Shown here in pieces: positions 10,874 to 22,515 of a stretch of 64,000 nucleotides of DNA; positions within the stretch are counted from its first letter, which is position 1, and every line of letters begins with the position of its first letter. The stretch spans positions 538,347,769-538,411,768 of the forward strand of contig NC_066585.1 in NCBI RefSeq assembly GCF_024323335.1, given 5' to 3'. Position numbers and translations under genes: made by a program. The DNA is from Lathyrus oleraceus. Lineage: Eukaryota; Streptophyta; Magnoliopsida; Fabales; Fabaceae. Below the pieces are notes generated by a model that searched no databases, was not told where the DNA came from, and was given only the letters and a program-made list of their open reading frames with translations.

Positions 10874-13800
10874 AGGTTGATTCTCGACCTAGCCTTGAAA
10901 CATCATAAGTAAATCTATTCCTGCCTCATATGTGTGTTTAGCCAACATCATTCTTAATATCATTGTATATAGTATTGGGCCTGATCAACCTAATATTATG
11001 TGCATGGTAGGTAGGATCATGGTTGAGCGACCACGAGGACTCCGAAGTGTGGGTTGAACTTGCGCTTTGAGAATAGGCTCAAGCCAAGAGTTAGAAAGTA
11101 AGGAGAACTAGATGGCCCAGTTGAAGTTTCAGAGGCGTTGTGAATTGGGTATTATGGAATTGAAGAGTAGTGTATCGTTCAAGCGATTCTGCGGTGTTAA
11201 CAGAGTTGAGAAGTTGAGGATCTCTATTGGATGAATTGTCAGAGCTTTGAGAAAGGTGTGGATTGTTAGTGGAGTAAGATATACTCACTAATATGGAATA
11301 GTATTGTGAATAATTCTGTATGGTAAAGTAGAAAGGATGGTTATGTTACGCATATGCCATAAGGTTTTGAAGTGGGGTCGTGTATCAGTGTTTCAGTTTC
11401 TAAGGCCACTAAAATATTTTGGAAGAACAAGAGTACTTAATGGAATATATATATTTGGAATGGTACCTTGCAAGTGGTTGAAGACTTGAGGGATAAGGAC
11501 GTTCAGTTTTGTTGGGAGCCTAAGGTAGTGGTGAAGTCTAAGAAGAGACTCGAGGACATGGTTGCCTATTCCAAGTGAAACATGTATGGACCAAATGGAG
11601 GTTAGAAGATAAACCAAGTATGTTCAGTTTTAGAAGGGAAATCAGATTTGAGATAGCTCGTCAGCGGTTCAGTGTTAGTAAGAGACCATTATGGAATGAT
11701 GAGTTACCTAAAGATCAATTATAAGAGTTTGTGTTGGAGGCAGATAGCGCACATTATATAGTAATGGAAGCTCCAGTGGGTTTTGGTTGTATGAGAACTG
11801 GTTGCGGATAAGAGCAATTAAGTTGGATTTAAGGAAGTCTAGTAGAATGGTTTTGTAATTGGAACTGAGAGAATTACCATGGGAAGACAAGTGAACACCG
11901 AGTGTGGAAGTAGTGAGGATGTTGCAATACAACCGTTGTAATGAGGAACATTTTAGATAAAGGCACAATGGGACCATTAAGATTCATTAAGACGAAGTTA
12001 TGGGCGTGTAGTTGATGATTATTTGCATCGAGGATTTCTAGAGTATATGGTGGAGTGGAGGAAGTTATACCTTGGTATTAAGAGAAGTATGTGATAGTAG
12101 CATTATGGTCACAAGTAAGTGCAAGGGATTCCTTGTCGGGAGAGGGATGTAAAGTAACATACATTTTGTTGAGCAGTGAGTCTTGTATTCTAAGAAGTTG
12201 AGTTGATGATAGCCAACAAAAGATAAGCTAAGCTGGAGCATGTGGACTAAGTGTAGAATGTGGAATATTTTATGTTGCAAGAGCTTATTGGGGGACAATG
12301 AGGATTGTCTGTAGCAAGTCATCTAGACAAGTAACCCCAGTATGATGAAGGGTGTAGTAGGTGTTGGTTTAGAAGAAAATTCCAATCATAAGCGTGTGGC
12401 AATGATAAGGTTCATCTTAAGTGCATTTTATTTGAATTGTAAGAGTAGTAGTGGCTTATTGGAAGTCTGGTTGTTATTTATCTTCTTGAGAAGTATTTGG
12501 TTGGTTGGTTAGTCGCGGAGTATAAACATTCACACCATGTTGGAGCTAAGGATGTTTTAAATATCATAAGTGTACCATTATGGATGTACAAATTGAGGAT
12601 GGAGTTACAAGTCACCACAAGTCATATTGGTAGTTTTGAAATTGGGATTTCTGAAGGTGTAGTGCGTAGTGTGTCATCGGAGGAGGTACCGTGGAAGTCA
12701 GACGTGTGGGAAAACCAACTTGGTAGACCATACTCAGTTTAAGTAAGTCTGGGAAGTACCACTATTATGATTATGAATAACTATACGGAACGGACTTGGA
12801 AGAGACCTACTAAGTGGTGATCTGGAAGAGATTATCTAGGTATGTGGTATAAATTGATAGGGTGTGGAGCGGTTGCTCATGGTATGAAATTGATTGATTC
12901 ATTTGGATTCATAGCCTTAGATGTAGACTCCCTGAGAATGGTGATGGATGTGTACGATGATACTTTACCCTATTGGAAGGATTCATGAGTTATAGTTCCC
13001 AGGAGGAACGAGAATCAGTTATTCCTACGGTTAAACATGTAACTCAGATGGTATGTTAGTAAGAGCATGAGCTAAGATTATGGAAGATGGGACAAAATGA
13101 TTGAGATGAATGATTTTGGATACAAAGTGAGATGTTATCTCTAGATGTGTATGGAATATTTTTTGTGACTCTATGAGGTGTATGGACACTCATAGTTATG
13201 TTCAAGATTGCTTAAGTTCCTTAGAAGTGGTGTTTTGTTGATGATTTAAAGTTCCTTAACGGTGTTACTTTGTTATTGGCCGAGATTATGTGTCGGGAGA
13301 AATATTGAATGAATCAAAACCCTATGAGAGGATTTGATATGGAATATAGTAACCAGAACCGGATGTTGTCAAACTAATATGGTTTAGCTGCATCGAACAC
13401 ATGATGAATTTGGATGTTTTATGTTTTATGGTTGTAGTAATGTAACCCTTGGATACCTATCTTCTGAAGAGTGTTGGTCTTATTCTACACTTTTGTGAGT
13501 CATCAAGGAAGTTATTCTACTAATGGAAGTCGGTAAGGTTCTGGTATCATTTTGGACAGTAGGCACTCTGGAGGGTAAGTGTGTTTCTTTGTGGATTGCT
13601 ATCTAAATAGTAGTGCCTAGGAATCCCAGGTGTCCCACTGTTGGAATCAGAGTACCACAATGGAAGGTGACGAAAGAAAGAGATCAATCAAGTCTATGGG
13701 GATCATGGGGATAGTTACTCATAAGAATGAGAGTGAGACAATCTCATGCTAATGGTGATATCTTACTGGAGTAGTACGAGAGAAGGGAAGCGAATGGAGT

Positions 13801-14311
13801 AGAGGCTTGCAGCATGTAGCATTATGCCAGGTGAAGTTTATAAGATTACCGGTAGATGGATTACAAGTTTGACACATTTGTTGAAGGAATAATAAGGGAA
13901 GAGTAGTCAATATTGTGTGGTTAAGGAATCAATAAATTTTCTTATGAAGAATTAATGAGTATTGATTAACCAAGTCCAAATAAGGTGTTGTAATTATGTT
14001 TTGTGTAACATAGTACAAGGAAGGGAAGTCGTGGTTTCCGGGAAGAAAGTGACCCATTAATGTTGAGCGGTATATGAGAGGAATTAAGTGGGAGCAAGTC
14101 TAAATGTTAATCCAATATCAGAATGAGATTGTGATGGAAATCAAGAAGTTTTGAGAGTGCATGAAGAAGGAAATTTGTCAGCAAAGATAAGTTAGAAGAA
14201 TAAGTATGTCAGAGACTTGAAATCGAAGAGAAGTCAAGTGTTGGTCTAAGACGTTGATACAAGGATTTTTTGTTTGTTGAGTGAAGGAAATTCGGGGGCG
14301 AATTTCAATTT

Positions 14312-14324
14312 AAGGGGGGGAGAA
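14312..14324 (+). other. Polypurine tract before LTR2
   Basis: AAGGGGGGGAGAA directly abuts the TGTAAT start of LTR2, as expected for the plus-strand primer of a Ty3/gypsy element. Confidence 0.9.
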
Positions 14325-14649
14325 TGTAATATCCCATATTCTTTTAAATGCTCAATTAGTTGTCAGTTGAGATCAATTGAGTACCTGTGTACTATATCTT
14401 TTGTTAGTTGTAGCAATTAGAGCTCCTTTGTGCTCTAAATGTTGTCAATTGGGACCAATAGAGTAACTGGTGAACTCTGAAGAGATTAATTATTAATAAA
14501 AGAGACGGACCAATATTAATAATTACAAGAGAAGACATTTTTGGTAACATTAATAATTGGTCAATTGGTACTGGAAGAAGAAATATCAATTGGGATATTT
14601 TGTTACTACCTAATATTATAATATATATACGTATTATATGTTATATATA

Positions 14650-14872
14650 TATTATATGGTAGTAAGAGTAAGAAGAAGAGAAAGGATAAGATGAAAGGAA
14701 AGGAAAGGATAAGAATAAGAAGAAGTAGGTAAGGGAGGAAGAGAGATATCAGAGGGAAAAGAAAGAAAGAAAGGGAAGAGGAGAAAAAGAGGAAAAGAGG
14801 AAGAGAAGGAAGAGAAAGAGGAAGAAGAGGAGAAGAAGAAAACTCATGGGAGAAGAAGAGGAAGGAAACCAT
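14650..14872 (+). repeat. Purine-rich tract in LTR2
   Basis: Same GA-rich tract as in LTR1 but without the tandem duplication. Confidence 0.8.
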
Positions 14873-14937
14873 GGAAGCACCATCATCATCTCATCTTCAG
14901 CATCACCAACTTCATCTTCTTCTTCTACTAGGTGAGT
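14846..14937 (+). other. Possible leader exon and splice donor in LTR2
   Basis: Counterpart of 9069-9166. An ATG-led short frame ends in the donor AG/GTGAGT (intron start 14932). The downstream T-rich stretch absent from LTR1 is present here. Absent from LTR3 because of a deletion. Confidence 0.3.
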
Positions 14938-15208
14938 TCTTAGATAGTTTTAGCCTTTGGGGGAAAAGAATATATATTTGTGGGGTTAGGGTTTGTGTAA
15001 ATTGTGATGTGTGCATACTCCCTATCCGTGCTATGTGATGATATCATGTTGGTTGTTGTGAGAAAAATCATGTTATGTGAAAATGGTAGATGGAAAGGAA
15101 AATAAAAGAGGAGTTATTTAAGGAAAGAAGTTACTGAGAATTAATGGAAATTGGAATTTTTTTTCCTCTTTTTACAGTGTTAACCATTTTTTTTCCTCTT
15201 TTTACAGT

Positions 15209-15274
15209 GTTAACCGGTTAACGCGTAGCAAATTCCACTTTCTGGGCAATTTCGTGAGTGGTTAACCGGTTAAC
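15209..15274. repeat. Pair of 14-bp palindromes in LTR2
   Basis: GTTAACCGGTTAAC at 15209-15222 and 15261-15274, spacing 52 bp as in LTR1. Confidence 0.85.
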
Positions 15275-15307
15275 ACAGAAACAGAATTTAATTTCTGTAA
15301 AGAATTT

Positions 15308-15375
15308 GTCACCAGTGGGGTTCGAACCCAGGACCTCCTTGAAACTGTACATGCCTTACCACTAGGCTAGAGAGG
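15308..15375 (-). other. tRNA-like Pol III box pair in LTR2, minus strand
   Basis: A-box-like and B-box-like motifs as in LTR1. The B-box region is better preserved here (GGGTTCGAACCC, complement 15318-15329). LTR3 keeps only a mutated B-box side, around 20971-21020, and has lost the A-box. Confidence 0.6.
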
Positions 15376-16865
15376 TTGTTGTTAAATGCTTATGCAATGA
15401 ATAAATATTAGTCTAAATCTTGATTAAGATAGATTAATGAATTAATTGAGCGTTATAACTCCGTTTTGGATGCGGACGGATGCGTTAGTAAGATAATGAA
15501 AAAGGCTATTATTATGATATCATATTATAGTGTATTATGCGTCTTACAAATTCTATGAATTTTATTTTGATGGGTGTTAAACATGGTTGATATGGTTGAT
15601 TGTGAAATAACATGACTAAAGATAACGTAAAGGACTATTATTATTGTTCCATGTTATAAAATAGTATGTGATTTATAAATGCCATGAATTTTATCATGAT
15701 GAAAATTAAATATTGTTGTTATGTGGAAGGTGAAATAACATGATTAAAAACCTTACAAAGAGGAGTGAGGAAACCTAGAAGAATAATTTGATTAATAACT
15801 TAGAAAGATAATCTAGGTTATGGAACATGTGAGATACATGTATGAGAATACGGTATTCATTCGTACGACGCTTATGTGAGGTCGTGGATGAATTGTTACC
15901 ATGATTAAGAATGAGACGCATTGTATGGAACATGCCATGTTATTATTTGTGTATTATGGTGAATGAAGTCACCTATGATTGATGAATTTGTTATGGTTCG
16001 TGGAACCAATGTTTTGTGGAACCGATCATGTATTCAGAATGTGTATTTTTCTGTGGTGGTACACATCTCTTGTCGTATGCTTAGATGAGTAAGCATTGGG
16101 ATGTGGGACCAATGATTCGAGCCTCAATTGGGTTTGAGCCCCAACCATGGTGGACATGGGGGAAAGGTGGACACCTATGTGGGTTAGAGTCCCATACGGT
16201 GAAAGATACCCTAGGTGGGTTAGAGTCCTATACGGGTGATGGTTCTTAAAAGTGGGTTTAAGTCCCATAGGGGAACCGGATATCCACCGCAAAAGTCGAA
16301 TCATACGAGCATGCATGAACCGGGCCTGGCTTAGACGTAAGTCCGATCGGGAATTGATGTTTCGTGATCTGAATAATGATCGTGGTTGAGTTATGAGAAC
16401 TCAGATGCATGTTGCCATACAATTGCGAGATAGTTTCCCCATCGCTCAAGTCTTCATTCCCTTGTTGACTTGAGTTGGATATGAGTTGAATATCGATTAG
16501 AATATCCTGTAGAGCCGAGTGGACCCATAGGATAGGAGAACTCACTGAGATTATTATCTCATTCCATTATTGTTGTTATTTTTCAGGTATTCTTTACAGG
16601 TTGGATCTAAGAGAAACTGTTATGGATGTTTCAAGGGTTGCTGTTTAGCATAATCTTCCGCTGTGGAGTGGTGTGCAATGAAGATATTGTACATAGTTCT
16701 TAGATTTTTATTGTTTAGGCATTATTGTATGACATGTTCCATTGATGTTTTAGTTTGGACATGTATATATATAATGATGCCATTAGGCACTTATGTTGTG
16801 ACAGTACCAAAATTTAACACTTGTATGATATTATTCTAGATATATATTATACGGGTTGTTACAGT

Positions 16866-16877
16866 TGGTATCAGAGC
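16866..16877 (+). other. Primer binding site 2 (tRNA-iMet type)
   Basis: TGGTATCAGAGC two bases after the end of LTR2, which confirms that LTR2 is followed by a second internal region in the normal 5'-LTR configuration. Confidence 0.92.
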
Positions 16878-19800
16878 TGGTCGATTCTCGACCTAGCCTT
16901 GAAACATCATAAGTAAATCTATTCCTGCCTCATATGTGTGTTTAGCCAACATCATTCTTAATATCATTGTATATAGTATTGGGCCTGATCAACCTAATAT
17001 TATGTGCATGGTAGGTAGGATCATGGTTGAGCGACCACGAGGACTCCGAAGTGTGGGTTGAACTTGCGCTTTGAGAATAGGCTCAAGCCAAGAGTTAGAA
17101 AGTAAGGAGAACTAGATGGCCCAGTTGAAGTTTCAGAGGCGTTGTGAATTGGGTATTATGGAATTGAAGAGTAGTGTATCGTTCAAGCGATTCTGCGGTG
17201 TTAACAGAGTTGAGAAGTTGAGGATCTCTATTGGATGAATTGTCAGAGCTTTGAGAAAGGTGTGGATTGTTAGTGGAGTAAGATATACTCACTAATATGG
17301 AATAGTATTGTGAATAATTCTGTATGGTAAAGTAGAAAGGATGGTTATGTTACGCATATGTCATAAGGTTTGGAAGTGGGGTCGTGTATCAGTGTTTCAG
17401 TTTCTAAGGCCACTAAAATATTTTGGAAGAACAAGAGTACTTAATGGAATATATATATTTGGAATGGTACCTTGCAAGTGGTTGAAGACTTGAGGGATAA
17501 GGACGTTCAGTTTTGTTGGGAGCCTAAGGTAGTGGTGAAGTCTAAGAAGAGACTCGAGGACATGGTTGCCTATTCCAAGTGAAACATGTATGGACCAAAT
17601 GGAGGTTAGAAGATAAACCAAGTATGTTCAGTTTTAGAAGGGAAATCGGATTTGAGATAGCTCGTCAGCGGTTCAGTGTTAGTAAGAGACCATTATGGAA
17701 TGATGAGTTACCTAAAGATCAATTATAAGAGTTTGTGTTGGAGGCAGATAGCGCACATTATATAGTAATGGAAGCTCCAGTGGGTTTTGGTTGTATGAGA
17801 ACTGGTTGTGGATAAGAGCAATTAAGTTGGATTTAAGGAAGTCTAGTAGAATGGTTTTGTAATTGGAACTGAGAGAATTACCATGGGAAGACAAGTGAAC
17901 ACCGAGTGTGGAAGTAGTGAGGATGTTGCAATACAACCGTTGTAATGAGGAACATTTTAGATAAAGGCACAATGGGACCATTAAGATTCATTAAGACAAA
18001 GTTATGGGCGTGTAGTTGATGATTATTTGCATTGAGGATTTCTAGAGTATGTGGTGGAGTGGAGGAAGTTATACCTTGGTATTAAGAGAAGTATGTGATA
18101 GTAGCATTATGGTCACAAGTAAGTGCAAGGGATTCCTTATCGGGAGAGGGATGTAAAGTAACATACATTTTGTTGAGCAGTGAGTCTTGTATTCTAAGAA
18201 GTTGAGTTGATGATAGCCAACAAAAGATAAGCTAAGCTGGAGCATGTGGACTAAGTGTAGAATGTGGAATATTTTATGTTGCAAGAGCTTATTGGGGGAC
18301 AATGAGGATTGTCCGTAGCAAGTCATCTAGACAAGTAACCCCAGTATGATGAAGGGTGTAGTAGGTGTTGGTTTAGAAGAAAATTCCAATCATAAGCGTG
18401 TGGCAATGATAAGGTTCATCTTAAGTGCATTTTATTTGAATTGTAAGAGTAGTAGTGGCTTATTGGAAGTCTGGTTGTTATTTATCTTCTTGAGAAGTAT
18501 TTGGTTGGTTGGTTAGTCGCGGAGTATAAACATTCACACCATGTTGGAGCTAAGGATGTTTTAAATATCATAAGTGTACCGTTGTGGATGTACAAATTGA
18601 GGATGGAGTTACAAGTCACCACAAGTCAGATTGGTAGTTTTAAAATTGGGATTTCTGAAGGTGTAGTGCGTAGTGTGTCATCGGAGGAGATACCGTGGAA
18701 GTCAGACGTGTGGGAAAACCAACTTGGTAGACCATACTCAGTTTAAGTAAGTCTGGGAAGTACCACTATTATGATTATGAATAACTATACGGAACGGACT
18801 TGGAAGAGACCTACTAAGTGGTGATCTGGAAGAGATTATCTAGGTATGTGGTATAAATTGATAGGGTGTGGAGCGGTTGGTCATGGTATGAAATTGATTG
18901 ATTCATTTGGATTCATAGCCTTAGATGTAGACTCCCTGAGAATGGTGATGGATGTGTACGATGATACTTTACCCTATTGGAAGGATTCATGAGTTATACT
19001 TCCCAGGAGGAACGAGAATCAGTTATTCCTACGGTTAAACATGTAACTCGGATGGTATGTTAGTAAGAGCATGAGCTAAGATTATGGAAGATGGGACAAA
19101 ATGATTGAGATGAATGATTTTGGATACAAAGTGAGATGTTATCTCTAGATGTGTATGGAATATTTTTTGTGACTCTATGAGGTGTATGGACACTCATAGT
19201 TATGTCCGAGATTGCTTAAGTTCCTTAGAAGTGGTGTTTTGTTGATGATTTAAAGTTCCTTAACGGTGTTACTTTGTTATTGGCAGAGATTATGTGTCGG
19301 GAGAAATATTGAATGAATCAAAACCCTATGAGAGGATTTGATATGGAATATAGTAACCAGAACCGGATGTTGTCAAACTAATTTGGTTTAGCTGCATCGA
19401 ACACATGATGAATTTGGATGTTTTATGTTTTATGGTTGTAGTAATGTAACCCCTGGATACCTATCTTCTGAAGAGTGTTGGTCTTATTCTACACTTTTGT
19501 GAGTCATCAAGGAAGTTATTCTACTAATGGAAGTCGGTAAGGTTCTGGTATCATTTTGGACAGTAGGCACTCTGGAGGGTAAGTGTGTTTCTTTGTGGAT
19601 TGCTATCTAAATAGTAGTGCCTAGGAATCCCAGGTGTCCCATTGTTGGAATCAGAGTACCACAATGGAAGGTGACGAAAGAAAGAGATCAATCAAGTCTA
19701 TGGGGATCATGGGGATAGTTACTCATAAGAATGAGAGTGAGACAATCTCGTGCTAATGGTGATATCTTACTGGAGTAGTACGAGAGAAGGGAAACGAATG

Positions 19801-20315
19801 GAGTAGAGGCTTGCAGCATGTAGCATTATGCCAGGTGAAGTTTATAAGATTACCGGTAGATGGATTACAAGTTTGACACATTTGTTGAAGGAATAATAAG
19901 GGAAGAGTAGTCAATATTATGTGGTTAAGGAATCAATAAATTTTCTTATGAAGAATTAATGAGTATTGATTAACCAAGTCCAAATAAGGTGTTGTAATTA
20001 TGTTTTGTGTAACATAGTACAAGGAAGGGAAGTCGTGGTTTCCGGGAAGAAAGTGACCCACTAATGTTGAGCGGTATATGAGAGGAATTAAGTGGGAGCA
20101 AGTCTAAATGTTAATCCAATATCAGAATGAGATTGTGATGGAAATCAAGAAGTTTCGAGAGTGCATGAAGAAGGAAATTTGTCAGCAAAGATAAGTTAGA
20201 AGAATAAGTATGTCAGAGACTTGAAATCGAAGAGAAGTCAAGTGTTGGTATAAGACGTTGATACAAGGATTGTTTGTTTGTTGAGTGAAGGAAATTCGGG
20301 GGCGAATTTCAATTT

Positions 20316-20328
20316 AAGGGGGGGAGAA
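20316..20328 (+). other. Polypurine tract before LTR3
   Basis: AAGGGGGGGAGAA directly before the TGTAAT start of LTR3. Confidence 0.9.
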
Positions 20329-20659
20329 TGTAATATCCCATATTCCCTTAAATGCTCAATTAGTTGTCAGTTGAGATCAATTGAGTACCTGTGTACTATA
20401 TCTTTTGTTAGTTGTAGCAATTAGAGCTCCTTTGTGCTCTAAATGTTGTCAATTGGGACCAATAGAGTAACTGGTGAACTCTGAAGAGATTAATTATTAA
20501 TAAAAGAGACGGACCAATATTAATAATTACAAGAGAAGACATTTTTGGTAATATTAATAATTGGTCAATTGGTACTGGAAGAAGAAATATCAATTGGGAT
20601 ATTTTGTTACTACCTAATATTATAATATATATACGTATTATATGTTATATATATATTAT

Positions 20660-20872
20660 GTGGTAGTAAGAGTAAGAAGAAGAGAAAGGATAAGAAGAAA
20701 GGAAAGGAAAGGATAAGAATAAGAAGAAGTAGGTAAGGGAGGAAGAGAGATATCAGAAGGAAAAGAAAGAAAGAAAGGGAAGAGGAGAAAAAAAGGAAAA
20801 GAGGAAAAGAAGGAAGAGAAAGAGGAAGAAGAAGAAAACTCATGGGAGAAGAAGAGGAAGGAAACCATGGAA
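20660..20872 (+). repeat. Purine-rich tract in LTR3
   Basis: GA-rich tract as in the other two LTRs, slightly shorter. Confidence 0.8.
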
Positions 20873-20897
20873 GCACCATCAGTGCAATTTCAGGAGT

Positions 20898-20932
20898 GGT
20901 TAACCGGTTAACGGTTTAGGTTAACCGGTTAA
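20898..20932. repeat. Pair of 14-bp palindromes in LTR3, short spacing
   Basis: GTTAACCGGTTAAC at 20898-20911 and 20919-20932, start to start 21 bp, against 52 bp in LTR1 and LTR2. Confidence 0.85.
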
Positions 20933-22223
20933 CACAGAAACAAAATTTAATTTCTGTCTGTACAGAATTTGTCACCAGTGGATTTCGAACCTAGGACCTC
21001 CTTGAAACTGTACATGCCTTATTCTGTATGTGATTTATAAATGCCATGAATTTTATCATGATGAAAATTAAATATTGTTGTTATGTGGAAGGTGAAATAA
21101 CATGATTAAAAACCTTACAAAGAGGAGTGAGGAAACCTAGAAGAATAATTTGATTAATAACTTAGAAAGATAATCTAGGTTATGGAACATGTGAGATACA
21201 TGTATGAGAATACGGTATTCATTCGTACGACGCTTATGTGAGGTCGTGGATGAATTGTTACCATGATTAAGAATGAGACGCATTGTATGGAACATGCCAT
21301 GTTATTATTTGTGTATTATGGTGAATGAAGTCACCTATGATTGATGAATTTGTTATGGTTCGTGGAACCAATGTTTTGTGGAACCGATCATGTATTCAGA
21401 ATGTGTATTTTTCTGTGGTGGTACACATCTCTTGTGGTATGCTTAGATGAGTAAGCATTGGGATGTGGGACCAATGATTCGAGCCTCAATTGGGTTTGAG
21501 CCCCAACCATGGCGGACATGGGGGAAAGGTGGACACCTATGTGGGTTAGAGTCCCATACGGTGAAAGATACCCAAGGTGGGTTAGAGTCCTATACGGGTG
21601 ATGGTTCTTAAAAGTGGGTTTAAGTCCCATAGGGGAACCGGATATCCACCGTGAAAGTCGAATCATACGAGCATGCATGAACCGAGCCTGGCTTAGACGT
21701 AAGTCCGATCGGGAATTGATGTTTCGTGATCTGAATAATGATCGTGGTTGTGTTATGAGAACTCAGATGCATGTTGCCATACAATTGCGAGATAGTTTCC
21801 CCATCGCTCAAGTCTTCGTTCCCTTGTTGACTTGAGTTGGATATGAGTTGAATATCGATTAGAATGTCCTGTAGAGCCGAGTGGACCCATGGGATAGGAG
21901 AACTCACTGAGATTATTATCTCATCCCATTATTGTTGTTATTTTTCAGGTATTCTTTACAGGTTGGATCTAAGAGAAACTGTTATGGATGTATCAAGGGT
22001 TGCTGTTTTGCATAATCTTCCGCTGTGGAGTGGTGTGCAATGAAGATATTGTACATAGTTCTTAGATTTTTATTGTTTAGGCATTATTGTATGACCTGTT
22101 CCATTGATGTTTTAGTTTGGACATGTATATATATTGATGCCATTAGGCACTTATGTTGTGACAGTACCAAAATTTAACACTTGTATGATATTATTCTAGA
22201 TATATATTATACGGGTTGTTAAA

Positions 22224-22228
22224 TTCTT
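22224..22228. repeat. Target site duplication, right (TTCTT)
   Basis: TTCTT directly after LTR3; the satellite then resumes as CATCACCAAG in the phase expected for a G monomer. Confidence 0.93.
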
Positions 22229-22515
22229 CATCACCAAGTAACAAAATTAAAGGACTATAAATTAATGATTCATATTATATATAAATGGTTAATAAGTGAA
22301 ATTACGTAATAAAGATCAATATTATTTGTATTCATCATATTCACATTGTATTATGGTATATTATATGTAAAAAAAATTAATATTTTTTTCTCCATCACCA
22401 AATTTTAGGTTTCTTCATCACTAAGCAACAAAGTGAAAAAAACTATAAATGAATGATTCATATTATATATAAATGGGTAACAAGTGAATTTACATAATCA
22501 AGATCAACATTATTT

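Larger units (their letters stand above)
10860..14324 (+). mobile_element. Retrotransposon internal region 1, non-coding, 3,465 bp
   Basis: This runs from the PBS to the PPT. Every plus-strand frame is broken by frequent stops and no gag, protease, RT, RNase H or integrase motif is intact. The plus strand is poor in C, which gives longer but meaningless minus-strand frames. Near the 3' end (about 14150-14320) a stretch is reminiscent of the integrase C-terminal region that normally lies next to the PPT in chromoviruses (Arg/Lys/Tyr-rich fragment, then a 'TTCGGGGGCGAATTT' tail), so pol may have decayed rather than never been present. Long LTRs with a non-coding interior of about 3.5 kb fit the LARD class. 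It is near identical in length and sequence to 16864-20328. Confidence 0.85.
14325..16863 (+). repeat. LTR2 (middle LTR), 2,539 bp
   Basis: TGTAATATCCC start, TTGTTACA end, followed by a second PBS. It is the most complete LTR: it retains about 230 bp (roughly 14960-15190) absent from LTR1 and carries a single copy of the TA/GA segment. It contains a 30-bp tandem repeat ending in TTTTTACAGTGTTAACC near 15165-15215. In its 3' half it has a series of private transitions (for example at the positions matching 10151, 10290, 10455, 10503, 10531) where LTR1 and LTR3 agree. Confidence 0.92.
16864..20328 (+). mobile_element. Retrotransposon internal region 2, non-coding, 3,465 bp
   Basis: Same length as internal region 1 and matching it along its whole length, with scattered substitutions on the order of one per cent by eye (for example the base pairs equivalent to 11364 and 11376). 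It shares the same stops and lack of intact protein domains, so the loss of coding capacity predates the duplication of the internal region. Confidence 0.85.
8426..22223 (+). mobile_element. Ty3/gypsy-type non-autonomous LTR retrotransposon, LTR-int-LTR-int-LTR composite
   Basis: Three LTRs alternate with two internal regions: LTR1 8426-10859, internal 10860-14324, LTR2 14325-16863, internal 16864-20328, LTR3 20329-22223. The whole unit sits between perfect TTCTT duplications inside one G-type satellite monomer. LTRs begin TGTAATATCCC and end TTGTTACA (LTR3 has the final CA changed to AA). A PBS of tRNA-iMet type follows LTR1 and LTR2, and a G-run polypurine tract ending in GAGAA precedes LTR2 and LTR3. 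This PPT and LTR start resemble Ty3/gypsy chromoviruses (Tekay/Del-like); lineage is inferred from those signals only. Neither internal region has an intact gag or pol, so mobility would depend on a relative. The usual explanation for such a composite is unequal recombination between LTRs. Confidence 0.93.
20329..22223 (+). repeat. LTR3 (3' outer LTR), 1,895 bp, rearranged
   Basis: Starts TGTAATATCCC and ends TTGTTAAA (last CA changed to AA), then the TTCTT duplication. Two internal losses relative to LTR2: one after GAAGCACCATCA at 20880, removing the splice-donor region, and one after ATGCCTTA near 21019, removing the A-box and about 300 bp. Between them, 20881-20935 is not simply LTR2 sequence: the palindromes are 21 bp apart with a different spacer. 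Downstream of 21025 it matches LTR1 closely. Confidence 0.9.

Noticed and set aside
11091..12322. Series of minus-strand frames of 65-89 codons in internal region 1, repeated in internal region 2
   Set aside because: The plus strand is C-poor, which removes stops on the minus strand. The frames are short, unlinked, lack domains and recur only because the internal region is duplicated.
12497..12742. Plus-strand frame of 81 codons in the internal region (also 18501-18746)
   Set aside because: No retrotransposon domain is recognisable and the frame is isolated among stops.
8426..22223. Two independent nested or adjacent retrotransposon insertions
   Set aside because: There is no target duplication around either inner LTR, and the outer flanks share one TTCTT duplication, so one locus with LTR recombination is simpler.
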